DNA of 64,000 nucleotides from Acanthosepion pharaonis (Eukaryota; Mollusca; Cephalopoda; Sepiida; Sepiidae). Within the stretch, counting starts at the first letter, position 1; every line of letters begins with the position of its first letter. A model generated the notes under the pieces. The model worked only from the letters and a program-made list of their open reading frames with translations, searched no databases and was not told the DNA's origin. Of the stretch, positions 41,721 to 53,799 are shown in pieces. Both the position numbers and the translations under genes were made by a program. The DNA is taken from contig CAHIKZ030001200.1 in assembly GCA_903632075.3 (NCBI GenBank), positions 30,001 through 94,000 on the forward strand, read 5' to 3'.

Positions 41721-42165
41721 AAGAAGAAGAAGAAGAAGAAGAAGAAGAAGAAGAAGAAGAAGAAAAGGACGAGGGTAAGAAGAAGGGGAAGAGGAGGAAA
41801 TGAAGAAGAAGAAGAAGAAGAATGGGGATAAGAAGAAGGACGAGGTGAAGAAGAAGGGGGAAGAGAAGAAGAAGAAGAAGAAGAAGAAGAAGAAGAAGAA
41901 GAAGAAGAAGAAGAAGAAGAAGGACGAGGGTAAGAAGAAGGGGGAAGAGGAGGAAATGAAGAAGAAGAAGAAGAAGAAGAAGGACGAGGGTAAGAAGAAG
42001 GGGGAAGTGGAGGAAATGAAGAAAAAGAAGAAGAAGAAGAAGAAGAAGAAGAAGAAGAAGAAGAAGAAGAATGGGGATAAGAAGAAAAAGGACGAGGGTA
42101 AGAAGAAGGGGGAAGAGGAGGAAATGAAGAAGAAGAAGAAGAAGAAAAAGAAGAAGAAGATAGTC
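41721..42165. repeat. Expanded (GAA)n tract
   Basis: About 445 bases of GAA with recurring interruptions ('GGACGAGGGTAAG', 'GGGGAAGAGGAGGAAATG') repeated four times, so the tract has grown by duplication of longer segments. The Lys/Glu and Leu/Phe open frames on either strand are artefacts. Confidence 0.95.
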
Positions 42166-42169
42166 ATAC

Positions 42170-42390
42170 ATCTCTAGAAAGTAAGGATCTAAACCTGATT
42201 ATGACTACACTGTGCTGAAGTGAAAAAAGAAGATTAAACAAGTTATTTCTTTACGTATTATCAACCTTTTTGCAGGTTATTTCAAACTAGAAAATATTTT
42301 TAGATAGTAAGAAGTTTTTTGAAGATAATGATTCCAGTGTTACAAGTCCCATTAATTAACCCATAGGGGTAGAGAAAAGGTTAATTCATA
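42170..42390. other. Intergenic DNA, no feature seen
   Basis: Nothing recognised. Confidence 0.4.
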
Positions 42391-42394
42391 ACTT

Positions 42395-42505
42395 TTTCAA
42401 GGTATTTGCGCGCTAGTGAATATAACCAACCCAAATTTGGAACGCGGAGAGCCGAGTTGCAATTCAGGGCTTCATATCCATTACACCACCATCACATCCA
42501 TGCTT
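42395..42505 (-). mobile_element. tRNA-derived SINE, 5' part
   Basis: Minus strand: 'GTGGTGTAATGGATATGAAG' (box A) and 'CGGCTCTCCG' after a degenerate box B 'AATTGCAACTCGG'; then 'TTCACTAGCGCGCAAATACC'. Confidence 0.6.
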
Positions 42506-42509
42506 ACAG

Positions 42510-42955
42510 CATCTGGTATTCCAAAGCGATCAACCATCTTGGTACTGACCAGGCTCGATGTTGCTTAACCTTAATCTTCAGAGGGTATTTAATGCTATAC
42601 AATCGGAGAAAATTAGACTCCAAGAGGAACAATAGATTAATTATGTGCTTTGAATAATGGAAAGTTAGAACAATACCGTGTTAGCTGTTTAATAACTTGA
42701 CTTTACCTATTTACTGTTATTTGGGCATTGGCTCTTCGTCGTCAATATATTTTAAATTCCTTGATTTCGCCGTTTCTTCTGTTTGGCTCTAACAGATTCC
42801 CAATTACGGTGGCGATCGCATGTGACATAATCTCTGGGGGTCGTAGGGACAACACATGTACTGCAGCCATAGTTGCAGTCGTGCTATTTGGGCAAGTCAG
42901 CCTCTCCAGGATGGTTTCATTTCAGTTATCCTTCTCATAAACTGCCAACCAAGTC
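42510..42955. other. Unassigned sequence
   Basis: Plus frames at 42406-42657 and 42728-42940 lack recognisable domains. GC-richer patch 42810-42930. Confidence 0.35.
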
Positions 42956-42959
42956 TATG

Positions 42960-43070
42960 TCTATATATATATATATATATATGAAAGATCAACGGTTGCT
43001 CATGCAAGACGTCTCCTCTCCGTCTGATGCCGTCCAAGAGAAAGACTATATATATATATATATAGAAAGA
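42960..43070 (+). repeat. Dispersed repeat X between (TA)n tracts (copy 1)
   Basis: 'ATGAAAGATCAACGGTTGCT', 'CATGCAAGACGTCTCCTCTCC' and 'GATGCCGTCCAAG'. The same ~90-base unit occurs at 46980-47085 (minus) and 58495-58595 (plus), each abutting (TA)n. Confidence 0.7.
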
Positions 43071-43084
43071 GAGAGACCGACCTC

Positions 43085-43215
43085 AGTCTATCCTGTTACT
43101 TATCCATAATAGTGTGTTTGCGCGTAAGTGGATGTAAACAACTCGACTGGAATTTGAACTCGGATCTTCGATTTCCCATTCCAAGCCGCTATCCATTGAA
43201 CCACCGCGAATTGTC
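43085..43215 (-). mobile_element. tRNA-derived SINE, 5' part
   Basis: Minus strand: 'GCGGTGGTTCAATGGATAGC' (box A), 'GAGTTCAAATTCCAG' (box B), 'TCCACTTACGCGCAAACAC'. Confidence 0.75.
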
Positions 43216-43239
43216 AAGAATTCACAGTCCAGAACTGTT

Positions 43240-43435
43240 CTCCTTGTTTCCAACGAAATTTTTCTGTTACTTAATACTTTGCTTAGGTTTCGCTATACCT
43301 ATTCCCTTTCGGTTTTGTGCGTTAAATTTTTCGTCGTCTGTTATTGCGCTATTCAGATAGTTAAATTTCTGTTACTGCTTGATCTTCAGGTCTCCAATAC
43401 GAAGCTCGTTGTTTTAAACATAGACATCTAGGCTA
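43240..43435 (-). pseudogene. RTE-like LINE fragment
   Basis: Contains 'TTTTTCTGTTACTTAATACT' and 'TTGCTTAGGTTTCG', paralogous to 17970-18005 and 16580-16610; continues with 'TTCGTCGTCTGTTAT'. Confidence 0.5.
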
Positions 43436-43666
43436 GGTGGGATATATGTGACTATAACAGTAAAAAGGGAAGCGAGAGTTTGAGAAATGACAAAAAAAAA
43501 AAATGAAATACTTTTCTAAGAGACATCACTCCTGCGATTATATATGAAGTTTGATACTTTTCTTTCTCTTCTTTAGAAATATGATCCACGTTAAGTTTTT
43601 TGAAATGCATAGATGTGTAAAAGAAACGTAGAACAAGACAAGGGACTAATAAGTTTTGCAATATCG

Positions 43667-43669
<3 letters not shown>

Positions 43670-43700
<31 letters not shown>
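43670..43700. repeat. (TA)n microsatellite
   Basis: Short pure (TA)n. Confidence 0.95.
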
Positions 43701-43704
<4 letters not shown>

Positions 43705-43714
43705 CTAGTCGAAT

Positions 43715-43925
43715 GTGACATTTTATCGACGAGGACTTCATATTTTCTTCATATCAGATGGAATCCGAAGAGATGTTTTTGAAACCATCGATGATTTTTC
43801 ACTCAAAGATTCGATTTGCTTTGAAAAAAAACACATTGTTCTCTACACGGAATATCGATCTGAGCATAAGATTAACAATTACAAAGCTTCTCTCAATATC
43901 GAGATTTCTCCAACTGATTCGGTAT

Positions 43926-43930
<5 letters not shown>
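43715..43930 (+). CDS. Unidentified short open frame
   Basis: About 72 codons with ordinary amino-acid composition ('GIRRDVFETIDDFSLKDSIC', 'KKHIVLYTEYRSEHKIN') before the frame runs into (TA)n at 43929. I recognise no family. It could be a fragment of a mobile-element protein, a decayed host exon, or chance. Confidence 0.15.

Positions 43931-43975
<45 letters not shown>
43929..43975. repeat. (TA)n microsatellite
   Basis: 47-base (TA)n. Confidence 0.95.
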
Positions 43976-43978
<3 letters not shown>

Positions 43979-44109
43979 TTTGTGTATGTATGTATTAGTA
44001 AAAGTGTGCGTGTATAATATCAACTATATACCCATATATAGTGAATGTGTATACAATATCTATCGTAGAAATAAATTGATGCGTTCTTTATATATATATA
44101 TATAAATAA

Positions 44110-44935
<826 letters not shown>

Positions 44936-45033
44936 TAAGTGTACATATATAAATTCATATAAAACTAAAAAGGTATCTGTTAAATCAGAATATCAATAAA
45001 GAAAAAAAAGTTCCTTTGCTTTTTGTTCATAAA

Positions 45034-45037
<4 letters not shown>

Positions 45038-45076
<39 letters not shown>
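45038..45076. repeat. (TA)n microsatellite
   Basis: Pure (TA)n. Confidence 0.95.
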
Positions 45077-45078
<2 letters not shown>

Positions 45079-45099
45079 TTAAAATCCCAGATCAATTCT

Positions 45100-45331
45100 G
45101 TGGACAAGACAGATTGGTATGAAATGACAATTGAAAAAAATCAATTATATACCCATATATAGTAGAAAAAAGGCTTAGACAGAAGCGTCTATTTTTTAAA
45201 ATTTGGATTTTTAATGTAACTATAACAACAAAAACATTTCGATTTCATTTTTGCCTTGAAAATGTCGGAAGACGAAACGCGTCGGCAAACTCTAAGATTT
45301 TTTTTTTTTCCAATTGTCATTTTTATACCAT

Positions 45332-45337
<6 letters not shown>
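45100..45337. mobile_element. PLE-like terminus pair (family B)
   Basis: Outer inverted ends 'GGTATGAAATGACAATTG' (45117) and 'CAATTGTCATTTTTATACC' (45311). On the plus strand 'CTTGAAAATGTCGGAAGACG' and 'AAACGCGTCGGC' form a weakened core-stem-GAAAC-GCGTC motif (45254-45288). Related to the palindrome at 57692-57885, which has the same GACGAAACGCGTC phrase. Confidence 0.6.
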
Positions 45338-45394
<57 letters not shown>

Positions 45395-45400
45395 CGTGTT
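45338..45400. repeat. (TA)n-(TG)n microsatellite
   Basis: (TA)n to 45385 then TGTG. Confidence 0.95.
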
Positions 45401-46800
45401 AGTACATATACGTGTACCTATGTTTTGGTGTGCGACTAAAGTTTCGCTGGATTACTAGATCATCAGGAACAGGATGTAATTTGTTAAAAGTAAACAAATG
45501 GCTTACAGATGCATCATTGTTACGTAGCATAAAAATAAAAATGTACAGAAGTGTGTTAAATGCGATGCTGGTGAGTGACAATTTAAAAAAAAAATGTGAG
45601 ATCAATTGAAAAAAAATACAAGGAAAAACAATGCGTACAAATTTAAATTGCTTTCACGTAGTCAATATAACGTTAAGAATTAAAGGGAGGTAAAAAAAAA
45701 ATGAATGAAAATAAAAATAATGACGAGCACTATTATGTTTACACCGCATGTATAAATTTGACGATTATTTATTTGCTTGCCCGCGCATGCGCACTAGCAC
45801 GCGCGTATACACTTGCTTGCATCTCGCCGTTTGATTTATCTATCTTATAATTATATAAATACACGTTTGTAAATCCTCTGCGAAATCCAGCAACACGATA
45901 TGGCATTGATTTCTGAACTTGTCGGAAAACCTCTGCAGAGATGTTGAGTCATGGCATCTCCATATCTTCCCACTGTTCCCTGATATGGATAGATACAGAA
46001 TTATGCGATCGTAATTTGCATAAATCCAGAACATCCTATAAAAGCTCGATTGGGCTCATACCGTGCTGCCACAATTTTGCCGAATTTTCTCGACTACTCC
46101 TCATATCAGTTTCAGGCAACTGAGGCCCAATGTTATAGTATATTAATTCTGCTGCTATAATCCACAAGATTACCCTCAAAATGAACGCAAGCCATTAAAA
46201 ACCGGTGCAACACAATAATCAAATGGCTTTTGGTACGTAAGTGTATATAAGGTGAGATAGATTTAAAAACTGTACACATAGCTTCGTGTATGAAAATCTG
46301 GTCACGAATACATGCAATATATAAGCGAATAAATCTTGATGTGCATGCATTATTGCAAATGGATAGATATGATGGAGTGCTGGTAAAGTTCTCGACAATT
46401 TACTTCCCCTAACCTGACCAATTCACCAATCATTAGAATATTTTTAAACTCTTGTTGGTTTGCCCGCGTTCTTGTTATCAGTCCCTCGTGTATATACAAA
46501 TTGTTTGGGTGGCTTGTAGATCGCCGTAGCATGAAACCTAATTAGCTGTCCGAATTTTGTCTCTATCTGAGTCGTGACGCTGAGAAGCATAATTGCTCTC
46601 TCTTGATAGCCGAGGCATACAGCACTGTTACCGTTTCCGTAGGCGACTATATCTTGAGCATTTTTTTCTTATTTTGTTTCATTTTGTTATTTATACTGCT
46701 ATTTTTTTGTTAGTTATTAGTTTATTCATTGTTAGTTTTCTTTTTTTTTTAATTTTCGTTTTGGTCACCTGTCAGGCATTCTGTTGGTTTTATCAACCCC
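45400..46800. other. Intergenic DNA, no gene seen
   Basis: About 1.4 kb without recognised repeats. 45778-45812 is an alternating purine-pyrimidine CG/CA patch ('GCCCGCGCATGCGCACTAGC'). Small frames at 45412-45609, 45840-46034 and 46350-46532 lack known domains. T-rich stretch 46660-46760. Confidence 0.4.
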
Positions 46801-46814
46801 TTATTTCTTTTTTT

Positions 46815-46975
<161 letters not shown>

Positions 46976-46979
46976 TATA

Positions 46980-47090
46980 TATATTCTTTCCTTGGACAAC
47001 CATTCCCTTGGACGGCATCGGTGGTGTGCGGAGAGGAGACGTCTTGCATGAGCAACCGCTGATCTTTCATAAAATCCTGCCCAGTTGTTG
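46980..47090 (-). repeat. Dispersed repeat X (copy 2)
   Basis: Reverse complement of the unit at 42980-43060 and 58495-58595 ('GGACGGCATCGG', 'GAGGAGACGTCTTGCATGAG', 'CTGATCTTTCATAAAATCCT'). Confidence 0.75.
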
Positions 47091-47091
47091 T

Positions 47092-47095
<4 letters not shown>

Positions 47096-47135
<40 letters not shown>

Positions 47136-47272
47136 GGGAATGTGCGTGTGTGTTTGCTCAGCAATCCAATATTTATACAGGTTTACTTGAATGTGACGAA
47201 GAAGGAAATTTTTTTATTCTTACTGACCTTTTCTAGTGTCCTAACATCATAACATAACATAAACAATGCCTG

Positions 47273-47334
<62 letters not shown>
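47096..47334. repeat. (TA)n tracts with 145-base spacer
   Basis: (TA)n 47096-47132 and 47279-47334; spacer unassigned. Confidence 0.9.
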
Positions 47335-47337
<3 letters not shown>

Positions 47338-47555
47338 GATATCATTTGTAATTCGTGTGGATCATTCCAAGTAGGATATAGATCCAGATAGCTCTATGTA
47401 ATAACAGAGTAAATAATAATCATGAAAGCGAAGACTCTGAATGAATTGGACTAGAGAAAAAAATCTAAAATTCCCTTCGCCATGCGCATGTGTAGTCCTA
47501 CAAACATAAAATTTAGTCCGATGTAGCACTGAACGATGAATCGTAAAAGTAAACC
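47335..47555. other. Unassigned sequence
   Basis: The minus frame 47362-47571 shows no known domain. 'GGATATAGATCCAGATAG' at 47375 resembles the PLE tail phrase 'GGATCTATATCC' at 6033 and 26850. Confidence 0.3.

Positions 47556-48114
<559 letters not shown>

Positions 48115-48170
<56 letters not shown>
48115..48170. repeat. (TA)n microsatellite
   Basis: Pure (TA)n after CATACATA. Confidence 0.95.
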
Positions 48171-48171
<1 letters not shown>

Positions 48172-48173
<2 letters not shown>

Positions 48174-48550
48174 TTTCATTATTTCGAATGTTATTTTTAA
48201 TGGTTACACGTGTTTGGACAGACGCTCCGTTTATTCTATGCAGTATTTGTTTCGCCTACGGTCCACGGTACTGCCGAAAATTTAATAACGAAAATGTTCG
48301 CTAAGTTCTTTCGAGTACGCAGGCTGGTAGAGGAAACAAAATACGTAACGGCAGTAAACGAGCGTTCATACATTTATTTATACATTTACCATCAAGTCAC
48401 GTGACACAATTTTACAAGCATACAGATTACATTTTACAATGACATACCCACATAACGTCTGCACCTATAAAGATATTTGTTTGTAAAAAAAAAAGTTCTA
48501 TTGCAGTGTATTGAACTGTGTAAATAAATTTAAATATGCATATTTAAATT
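48172..48550. other. Unassigned sequence
   Basis: The plus frame 48210-48404 shows no recognised domain. 'AATTTAAATATGCATATTTA' at 48529 is a short palindrome directly before the LINE fragment. Confidence 0.35.
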
Positions 48551-48554
48551 TATT

Positions 48555-49265
48555 GCAGGGTCGTACCGACAGATTGACAGAGAGGGCAGTGGCTTATGAA
48601 ATGAAAGTCAACTACACAACCAACATCAAGGACCAGATCTTCATGAACGGAGAACAACTGCACGCCTTTAAATACTTTGGCGTTACACTTACCATAAATG
48701 GACGCTCTACAACAGAGATCAAGAACAGATTGGCTATGACAACATAGGCAAAACTCAGTAAGATTTGGAAGAACAAAAACATCAGCCTTCCAACTAAGAT
48801 GAAGCTATGCAAGTACCTTTTGCTGTACATACATTTCTATTGATGTGGGAGCTGGACACTGGCAGCAGAAACCATTAGGAGAGTCCTAATATTTGAAACA
48901 AATTGCTTCAGACGCCTTCTCAGGATGTCCTGGAGAAAACACTTGGTCCCGTACAAATGACTTTGCACGGGGCTATGTAACACAGCTGACAGGCGATCAC
49001 CTCTTGGCAACAGTAAAGAGGAGAAAAGCTTTTGTGGCTTGGAGATGTGATAAGCCAAGATATTCTCCCCAAGACGGTTCTTCAAGGTACCTTGGAACGG
49101 TGTAAAGGTAGAGGAGGGCAACCCAAAAGTTGGATGAACAACATCAAAGAATGACCAGAATGGACAATCCAACGCTATTTCGCGAGGCAGAAACCAGTCC
49201 TGGTTGGTAGCGGGTGACTGCTTCATCGTCGCTTATGTCTCCTCGAAGATTGATTAGGTCATGTG
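48555..49265 (+). pseudogene. RTE-like LINE, reverse-transcriptase C-terminal part
   Basis: Plus strand: 'EQLHAFKYFGVTLTINGRST', 'TEIKNRLAMT', 'LSKIWKNKNISLPTKMKLCK', 'CFRRLLRMSWRKH', 'TVLQGTLERCKGRGGQPKSW', 'MNNIKE'. The order matches the post-catalytic region of RTE-type LINEs. At least two in-frame stops (after LAMTT and before CGSWTL) and frameshifts. 5'-truncated at about 48555, as LINE copies usually are. Confidence 0.85.
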
Positions 49266-49269
49266 AAGA

Positions 49270-49548
49270 AAGAAGAAGCTATAATGTTGCCATAATGTGT
49301 TATGAAATCTTATTATTTTTCACAGGCATAATTGTTCGAATATAATATGCAAATGTGTGTTTATGTACACGAATTGATATTATAATTTGTCTTGAAAACA
49401 AATGCTGAATTTCCTGTTAAAAATTACGCAAAAACAGAAGTACGGACTGACCTTAAGAACTCTTTGTCTAGTGTCAATGATATTTGGGAATGAACTCGGT
49501 CGGGTTTCAAGGTACAATATTCAAAATTGGTTGGGGTATCATGCAAAT
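49270..49548. other. Intergenic DNA, no feature seen
   Basis: Nothing recognised. Confidence 0.4.
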
Positions 49549-49550
49549 TT

Positions 49551-49800
49551 GGAGGCACGGTGGAGTAATGGATAGCGGCTTGGATTGAGGAATCGGAGAG
49601 CAGAGTTCGAATTCCAGTCGAATCCATTACATTCACTTACGTGCTAACACCCTTGGGAAAGGTGTGAATCCTCTTTCTTCTCCCTCCAGCTATGTGTAAA
49701 TAGCAGGACAGACTGGGTTCTATAGCCTTGGATGGCAACTGGTCTAGGAGAAGGGAAACTCTGAATTCAAACCCCCTCTTAGAGGAGGGTGAATGGAGTC
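49551..49800 (+). mobile_element. tRNA-derived SINE
   Basis: GGAGGCACGGTGGAGTAATG head, box A 'TGGAGTAATGGATAGCGG', box B 'GAGTTCGAATTCCAG', body to 'CTGGTCTAGGAGAAGG'. The 3' part after 49765 departs from the family and goes into unrelated sequence ('CCCCCTCTTAGAGGAGGG' hairpin). Confidence 0.85.
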
Positions 49801-50105
49801 TCTCTGAGCCTTGGTTGGCAATCCATTTAGTGATGGTGTCACGATAAAAAACACCCTTGATAGCCCTAGCGAAGCATCAAGAATGCAGCTACTTGACAAG
49901 ATTATGAACTACACCAATCAAAGTATTAGTGAGTTCAATCTCGGCTGAGGCCGCAAGATGATTATGTAAAGCTGTATCTGGAGAACACCCATACTCAAAT
50001 ACACATTTAGAATTATCTATCTATCTATCTGCGTTAATTCCTTTTCTTTCTATCTATCTGTATCATTCTTTGCTATCGTCGTCTTCATATTTGTCTATCT
50101 ATATA
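49800..50105. other. Intergenic DNA with (TATC)n patches
   Basis: Short (TATC) runs at 50013-50030 and 50050-50060; nothing else recognised. Confidence 0.45.
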
Positions 50106-50455
50106 CAGGGTACGATGAATAAATTGTCACCTAGATTACGCAAAAATGAAAATAACACTGGTATCTGATTGTGACAAATATATTTACGAAAATCATGCAA
50201 AAATATCTTGAAATACTAAAGAGTAAATTAATTCAATGAAATCTGCATTGGTTTTAAGCACGGCCTTCAGACGATTCCAGAATCTCTTGAATCTCTTCTG
50301 GACGGTCTCCTTGTTTTAAGTTCGTGAATGCGGGCATAATCCTGGCGTTCAGTTCATCTTTGATATTACAAGAAGTTTTTTTTTATTTCTCTCGCACAAC
50401 TGTGTCCCACACATAATAAGCAAGGGGGGTTGCCTTGTGGGAAGTTAGAAGTAAA

Positions 50456-50456
<1 letters not shown>
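50106..50456 (-). mobile_element. mariner-like 3' terminal fragment
   Basis: 'GGGTACGATGAATAAATTGT', 'CACCTAGATTACGC' and 'AATATATTTACGAAAAT' match the terminus of 27970-28765 over about 340 bases, then the fragment stops at (TA)n. Confidence 0.7.
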
Positions 50457-50497
<41 letters not shown>

Positions 50498-50567
50498 ATA
50501 GATTCATGTATGTGTGTGTCTGTCTATTTATATAGACACATAAAAGCAGCTAATATATATATATTTG
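50457..50567. repeat. (TA)n and TG-rich spacer before LTR
   Basis: (TA)n 50457-50495, then TG/TA-rich sequence with a small hairpin up to the LTR start. Confidence 0.9.
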
Positions 50568-51040
50568 TGGCGGACATGAGACAGAACCTGGGACGAGCAC
50601 AACTGGTCGCGACTTGCCTTGTCCCCCCAAAAAAGAGCCCGTATTTGCTTAGCATGTAAAGCTACTGCAGTTGAAATGAGGGAGAAAAAAAAGCACTTAC
50701 CGCTCTGACGTAATCCATCCTCGGCCAGATAACATAAAAGAATGAGGGGGACTGGCATCGCATTTTTATCCAATAACGATGCAATGCATTATGGGACATG
50801 GACGCAATGAATTATGGGATCACAGGAAGACGCAAGGGATTATGGGTACATGAACAACTATAAAAACAACTACTTTTTTCCAAGTCGGCGAGTTCTTCGA
50901 GGACGTTCACGGTTGACAGCTAGAACGGGCAGTTAGTGTGATTTGGAGACAGAACTCAGGAAGGAACGACTCAAGTTTGAAATACCAGTTGGGAGAGCTT
51001 GAATTTACTCGCTGGTTACTGTTTTCTTCATTCGCCTCAA
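50568..51040 (+). repeat. 5' LTR of Gypsy-type retrotransposon
   Basis: About 473 bp beginning TGGCGGACATGAGACAGAAC and matching 54671-55137 almost base for base. Most differences are one-base homopolymer length changes. A TATA box TATAAAAA lies at 50859-50866, and three 'ATTATGGG' words (50788-50845) sit upstream of it as a possible enhancer array. Confidence 0.9.
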
Positions 51041-51059
51041 GCTATTTCGGCATATTGAT

Positions 51060-51850
51060 TCTTCAAAATGGAAGGCAAAGTCTTTGACGTCCGTTTGATT
51101 CAGAATTCAGCGGCGCCCCAACGGATATGCCCATTGTTGAATGGATAGAAAATGTGGAATTGGTCTGCGAACTTTGTGCCATGGACAAGATCGAGCGCAT
51201 CTTGCCTTTACGACTTCGAGGCGGTGCCCTCGCTGTATATAGACAACTCAGTGGAGAGCAGAGGGCAGACGCGGAACAAATTAAACGGGCCCTTATGACT
51301 GCATACGCGACTGACAAATTTAATGCGTTCGACCAATTTATGGGACGGCGTCTCGCCCAGGGGAAACTGTGGATGAATTCCTGGCTGAAATGCATCGTTT
51401 GGCGCGGCTAGTAGGAGAACCGCTACCTGATCGGTGGATGGCATGTGCATTTGTGTCAGGACTGCCACATCATGTTAGGCAGCTTCTCAAAGCTTCTTCC
51501 AGGATGGACGACATGAATCTAGAACAGATTCTGACCCGGAGCAAGGGCTATTATGACGGATGACGAAGGGTGCCAGGTATTGGCCGCCACATCCGTAGAG
51601 CCAACGCGCTCAAGCTGAGGTTCCCCCTGCCAAACCTGTTAGCAGAACGATTACCTGCTACAAGTGCTCTGGACCCAACCATATGGCGAAGAATTGTACA
51701 CAAGGACGTCAGAGAGGTCAAACAGAACGCAGAGGTCTGGTCGCGACAAGCGGTGTTTTCGATGCAACGGCATCGGACACATTTCCTCAGAATGCCAGGG
51801 AAACGCCCAAGGGGAGAAGGCGTCAGCGCCAGCCTTCTCCCCGAACAAGT
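51060..51850 (+). pseudogene. gag-like region of Gypsy-type element
   Basis: Frames at 51127-51411 ('VELVCELCAMDKIERILPLR', 'LRGGALAVYRQL') and 51369-51563 ('DEFLAEMHRLARLVGEPLPD', 'HHVRQLLKASS') together form the capsid-like part. It is followed by two CCHC zinc knuckles in different frames: CYKCSGPNHMAKNC (about 51655) and CFRCNGIGHISSEC (about 51750). At least two frameshifts break the reading frame. Confidence 0.8.
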
Positions 51851-52225
51851 AAAACCCGGAAGCTACCCACCGTACAAGTATTTGTAGATGGAGTAGAGTG
51901 CACAGCTCTAGTGGATTCAGGATGCTCACAGACTCTGGTGAGCAAGACTGTGTGTCGCTGCTGGAAGCAGGAAGAGGTGGGAGTGTTGACTGCCGACGGA
52001 AGACCCTGAAGTGCCGTGGATACGGTAAAATTAAGTTGGGCGTCGAGCATATTCAGCCCGTGACTGTTGAGGTTCTGGTCGTGGAAGGGCAGTTGCTAGG
52101 ATTCGATCTTCTTCTCGGGATTGATGCAATCAAAGTGCTCGGAGGTGTTTATTTGACCGAATCAGGCGAAGCTCGTTTCCGGAAACCTGAACACATGTGC
52201 CGCCATTGTTATCAACAAGCCTGAC
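51850..52225 (+). pseudogene. Retropepsin-like protease region
   Basis: 'VQVFVDGVECTALVDSGCSQ' with catalytic DSG at 51914-51922, then after a frameshift 'VEVLVVEGQLLGFDLLLGID', the C-terminal DLLLG-type motif of aspartic retroelement proteases. It sits between the zinc knuckles and the RT, as in Gypsy elements. Confidence 0.85.
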
Positions 52226-52257
52226 TTTAGAGTGACGTTTAACCTGAGCACAAAAAC

Positions 52258-53040
52258 GTGGACTGCATTGTGGAAGTGGCGAGTGGTCATTCACCCAGCA
52301 AGTTGGTCAATAAAGTACAGGAGTACACAGTACCTGGCCACGTCCGGGATGCATACGATGAAGAACTAGCACGGTGGCAGCGAGACGGATGGCTACTGCC
52401 ATATCCTGGAGAAAGAGCTTGGCCCACCCAAAGGATTAATAATGGCGGTCGTACAAGAACACAAACAGAAGGTCCGACCGGTACTTGACTATCGGGAGTT
52501 GAACGGCTTTGTAGACGCATTCACGGCTGACGCAGAGGTGTGCGCAGAAATTACGAGAATGGCGACGACAAGGAGCTGACGTATCGCTGTTGGATTTGAA
52601 ATGCGTACCTACAGATTCACATTGACAAATCGCTATGGCCGTTTCAAACAGTGGTCATTAAGGGCAAGCGTTTTTTTGCCTTTACGCGTTTGGGTTTTGG
52701 CCTGAATGGCACCTCTTGTCATGAAGTCAGTGATCGACATGATAACGTCCCAGGATCAGGACATTAAAGTGCCACGTCGGCATACGTCGACGATATCTTC
52801 ATAAATGAAGGCTCAGTTTCTGCAGCGCGTGTAAAGACAGCACTTTGCAGATTACGGGCTAGTCTGTAAAGATCCGGAGCGATTGAGAGACGGAACTAAG
52901 GTCCTGGGTCTGCAAGTCTGGGAAGAAAGCAACTCCTTCGATGGAAGCGGGAGGTCAAGTTCCAGAAATTGCTCAAAGGTGACCCGCCGAAGCGTATTTT
53001 CCTTGTGCGGGAAACTTTGGGTCATTTCCTGTGTGCGGTT
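52258..53040 (+). pseudogene. Reverse transcriptase region
   Basis: 'VPGHVRDAYDEELARWQRDG', then in another frame 'VRPVLDYRELNGFV' (52470), 'SLWPFQTVVIKGKR', 'RLGFGLN' and the catalytic 'AYVDDIF' (YVDD at 52783-52794). Interrupted by at least four frameshifts and one stop. Confidence 0.85.
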
Positions 53041-53194
53041 GGCTTAGGTGGCAACTGCATTTATTAAGCGTTATGCAAGCACACTAACCAAAGGATGGGA
53101 CGACGAGATAAAGGATGCCCCTCTTGGACGTATGCTGGAGGAAACAGTGGCCAGAGGCGGGAATCAGATCCTGTCGGCGGAGACTGGTGTGTGA

Positions 53195-53560
53195 ACGGCA
53201 ATGAAATGACAGTTTGGGTGGATGCAATCCGTGGCCACGGGAGTAGCACTAGAGGTGAATGGGAGCGTCGTGGAAGATGATGCTGGTTGCGTCAACCAAT
53301 GATGCCAAACACATTAATCTTGCTGAGCTTGATGCGGTGATCAGGGGCGTGAATCTTGCCCTGCAGTGGCAGGCACCAGTTATGCATGTGGTCACCGATT
53401 CAATGTGTGCATCGGTGGGTGTCTTGACAGGAAGGACGCGCGTGAACACGAAGGCAGCGGGTGAAATGCTGATGAGGCGGCGCTTTGCGAGCTTTGGTGG
53501 AGGAGTACGCACTGACTATGACTGTGACGTTGGTGAAATCTTGTCAGAACCGCGCTGACA
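53195..53560 (+). pseudogene. RNase H region
   Basis: 'AKHINLAELDAVIRGVNLAL' (conserved Glu) and 'VVTDSMCASVGVL' (conserved Asp) in the frame 53259-53558 fit the RNase H domain that follows RT in Gypsy elements. Confidence 0.75.
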
Positions 53561-53799
53561 GCCTCACCAGAGTGCCGCAACGCTGGTTGGAGATGCACAA
53601 GAAAGGAGGAGAACCGGTGCAAGTGAGTTGTGTCACTGCAACGAGCCAGTTGAGCAAACGTCAGGTGACCCACATCCACCAGCAGTGGGCACCCAGGTGT
53701 TAAAAGAACAAAGGACTGTAGAAAGGAACTGGTAAAATCTGTCGTTAGAACCTGTGAAGCCTGCCAATCGATCGATCCAGCACCAGTGCATTGAAGAAA

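Noticed and set aside
41415..42177. 250-residue Phe/Leu/Ser frame and 125-residue Lys/Glu frame
   Set aside because: Both are readings of the (GAA)n tract on opposite strands.
42406..42657. 83-codon plus-strand frame as a gene
   Set aside because: It starts within a minus-strand SINE and has no recognisable domain.
50457..50567. Missing N-terminal half of the 55-kb PLE upstream of the 5' LTR
   Set aside because: The sequence before the LTR is (TA)n and TG-rich spacer, then a mariner terminus; no PLE sequence was found.
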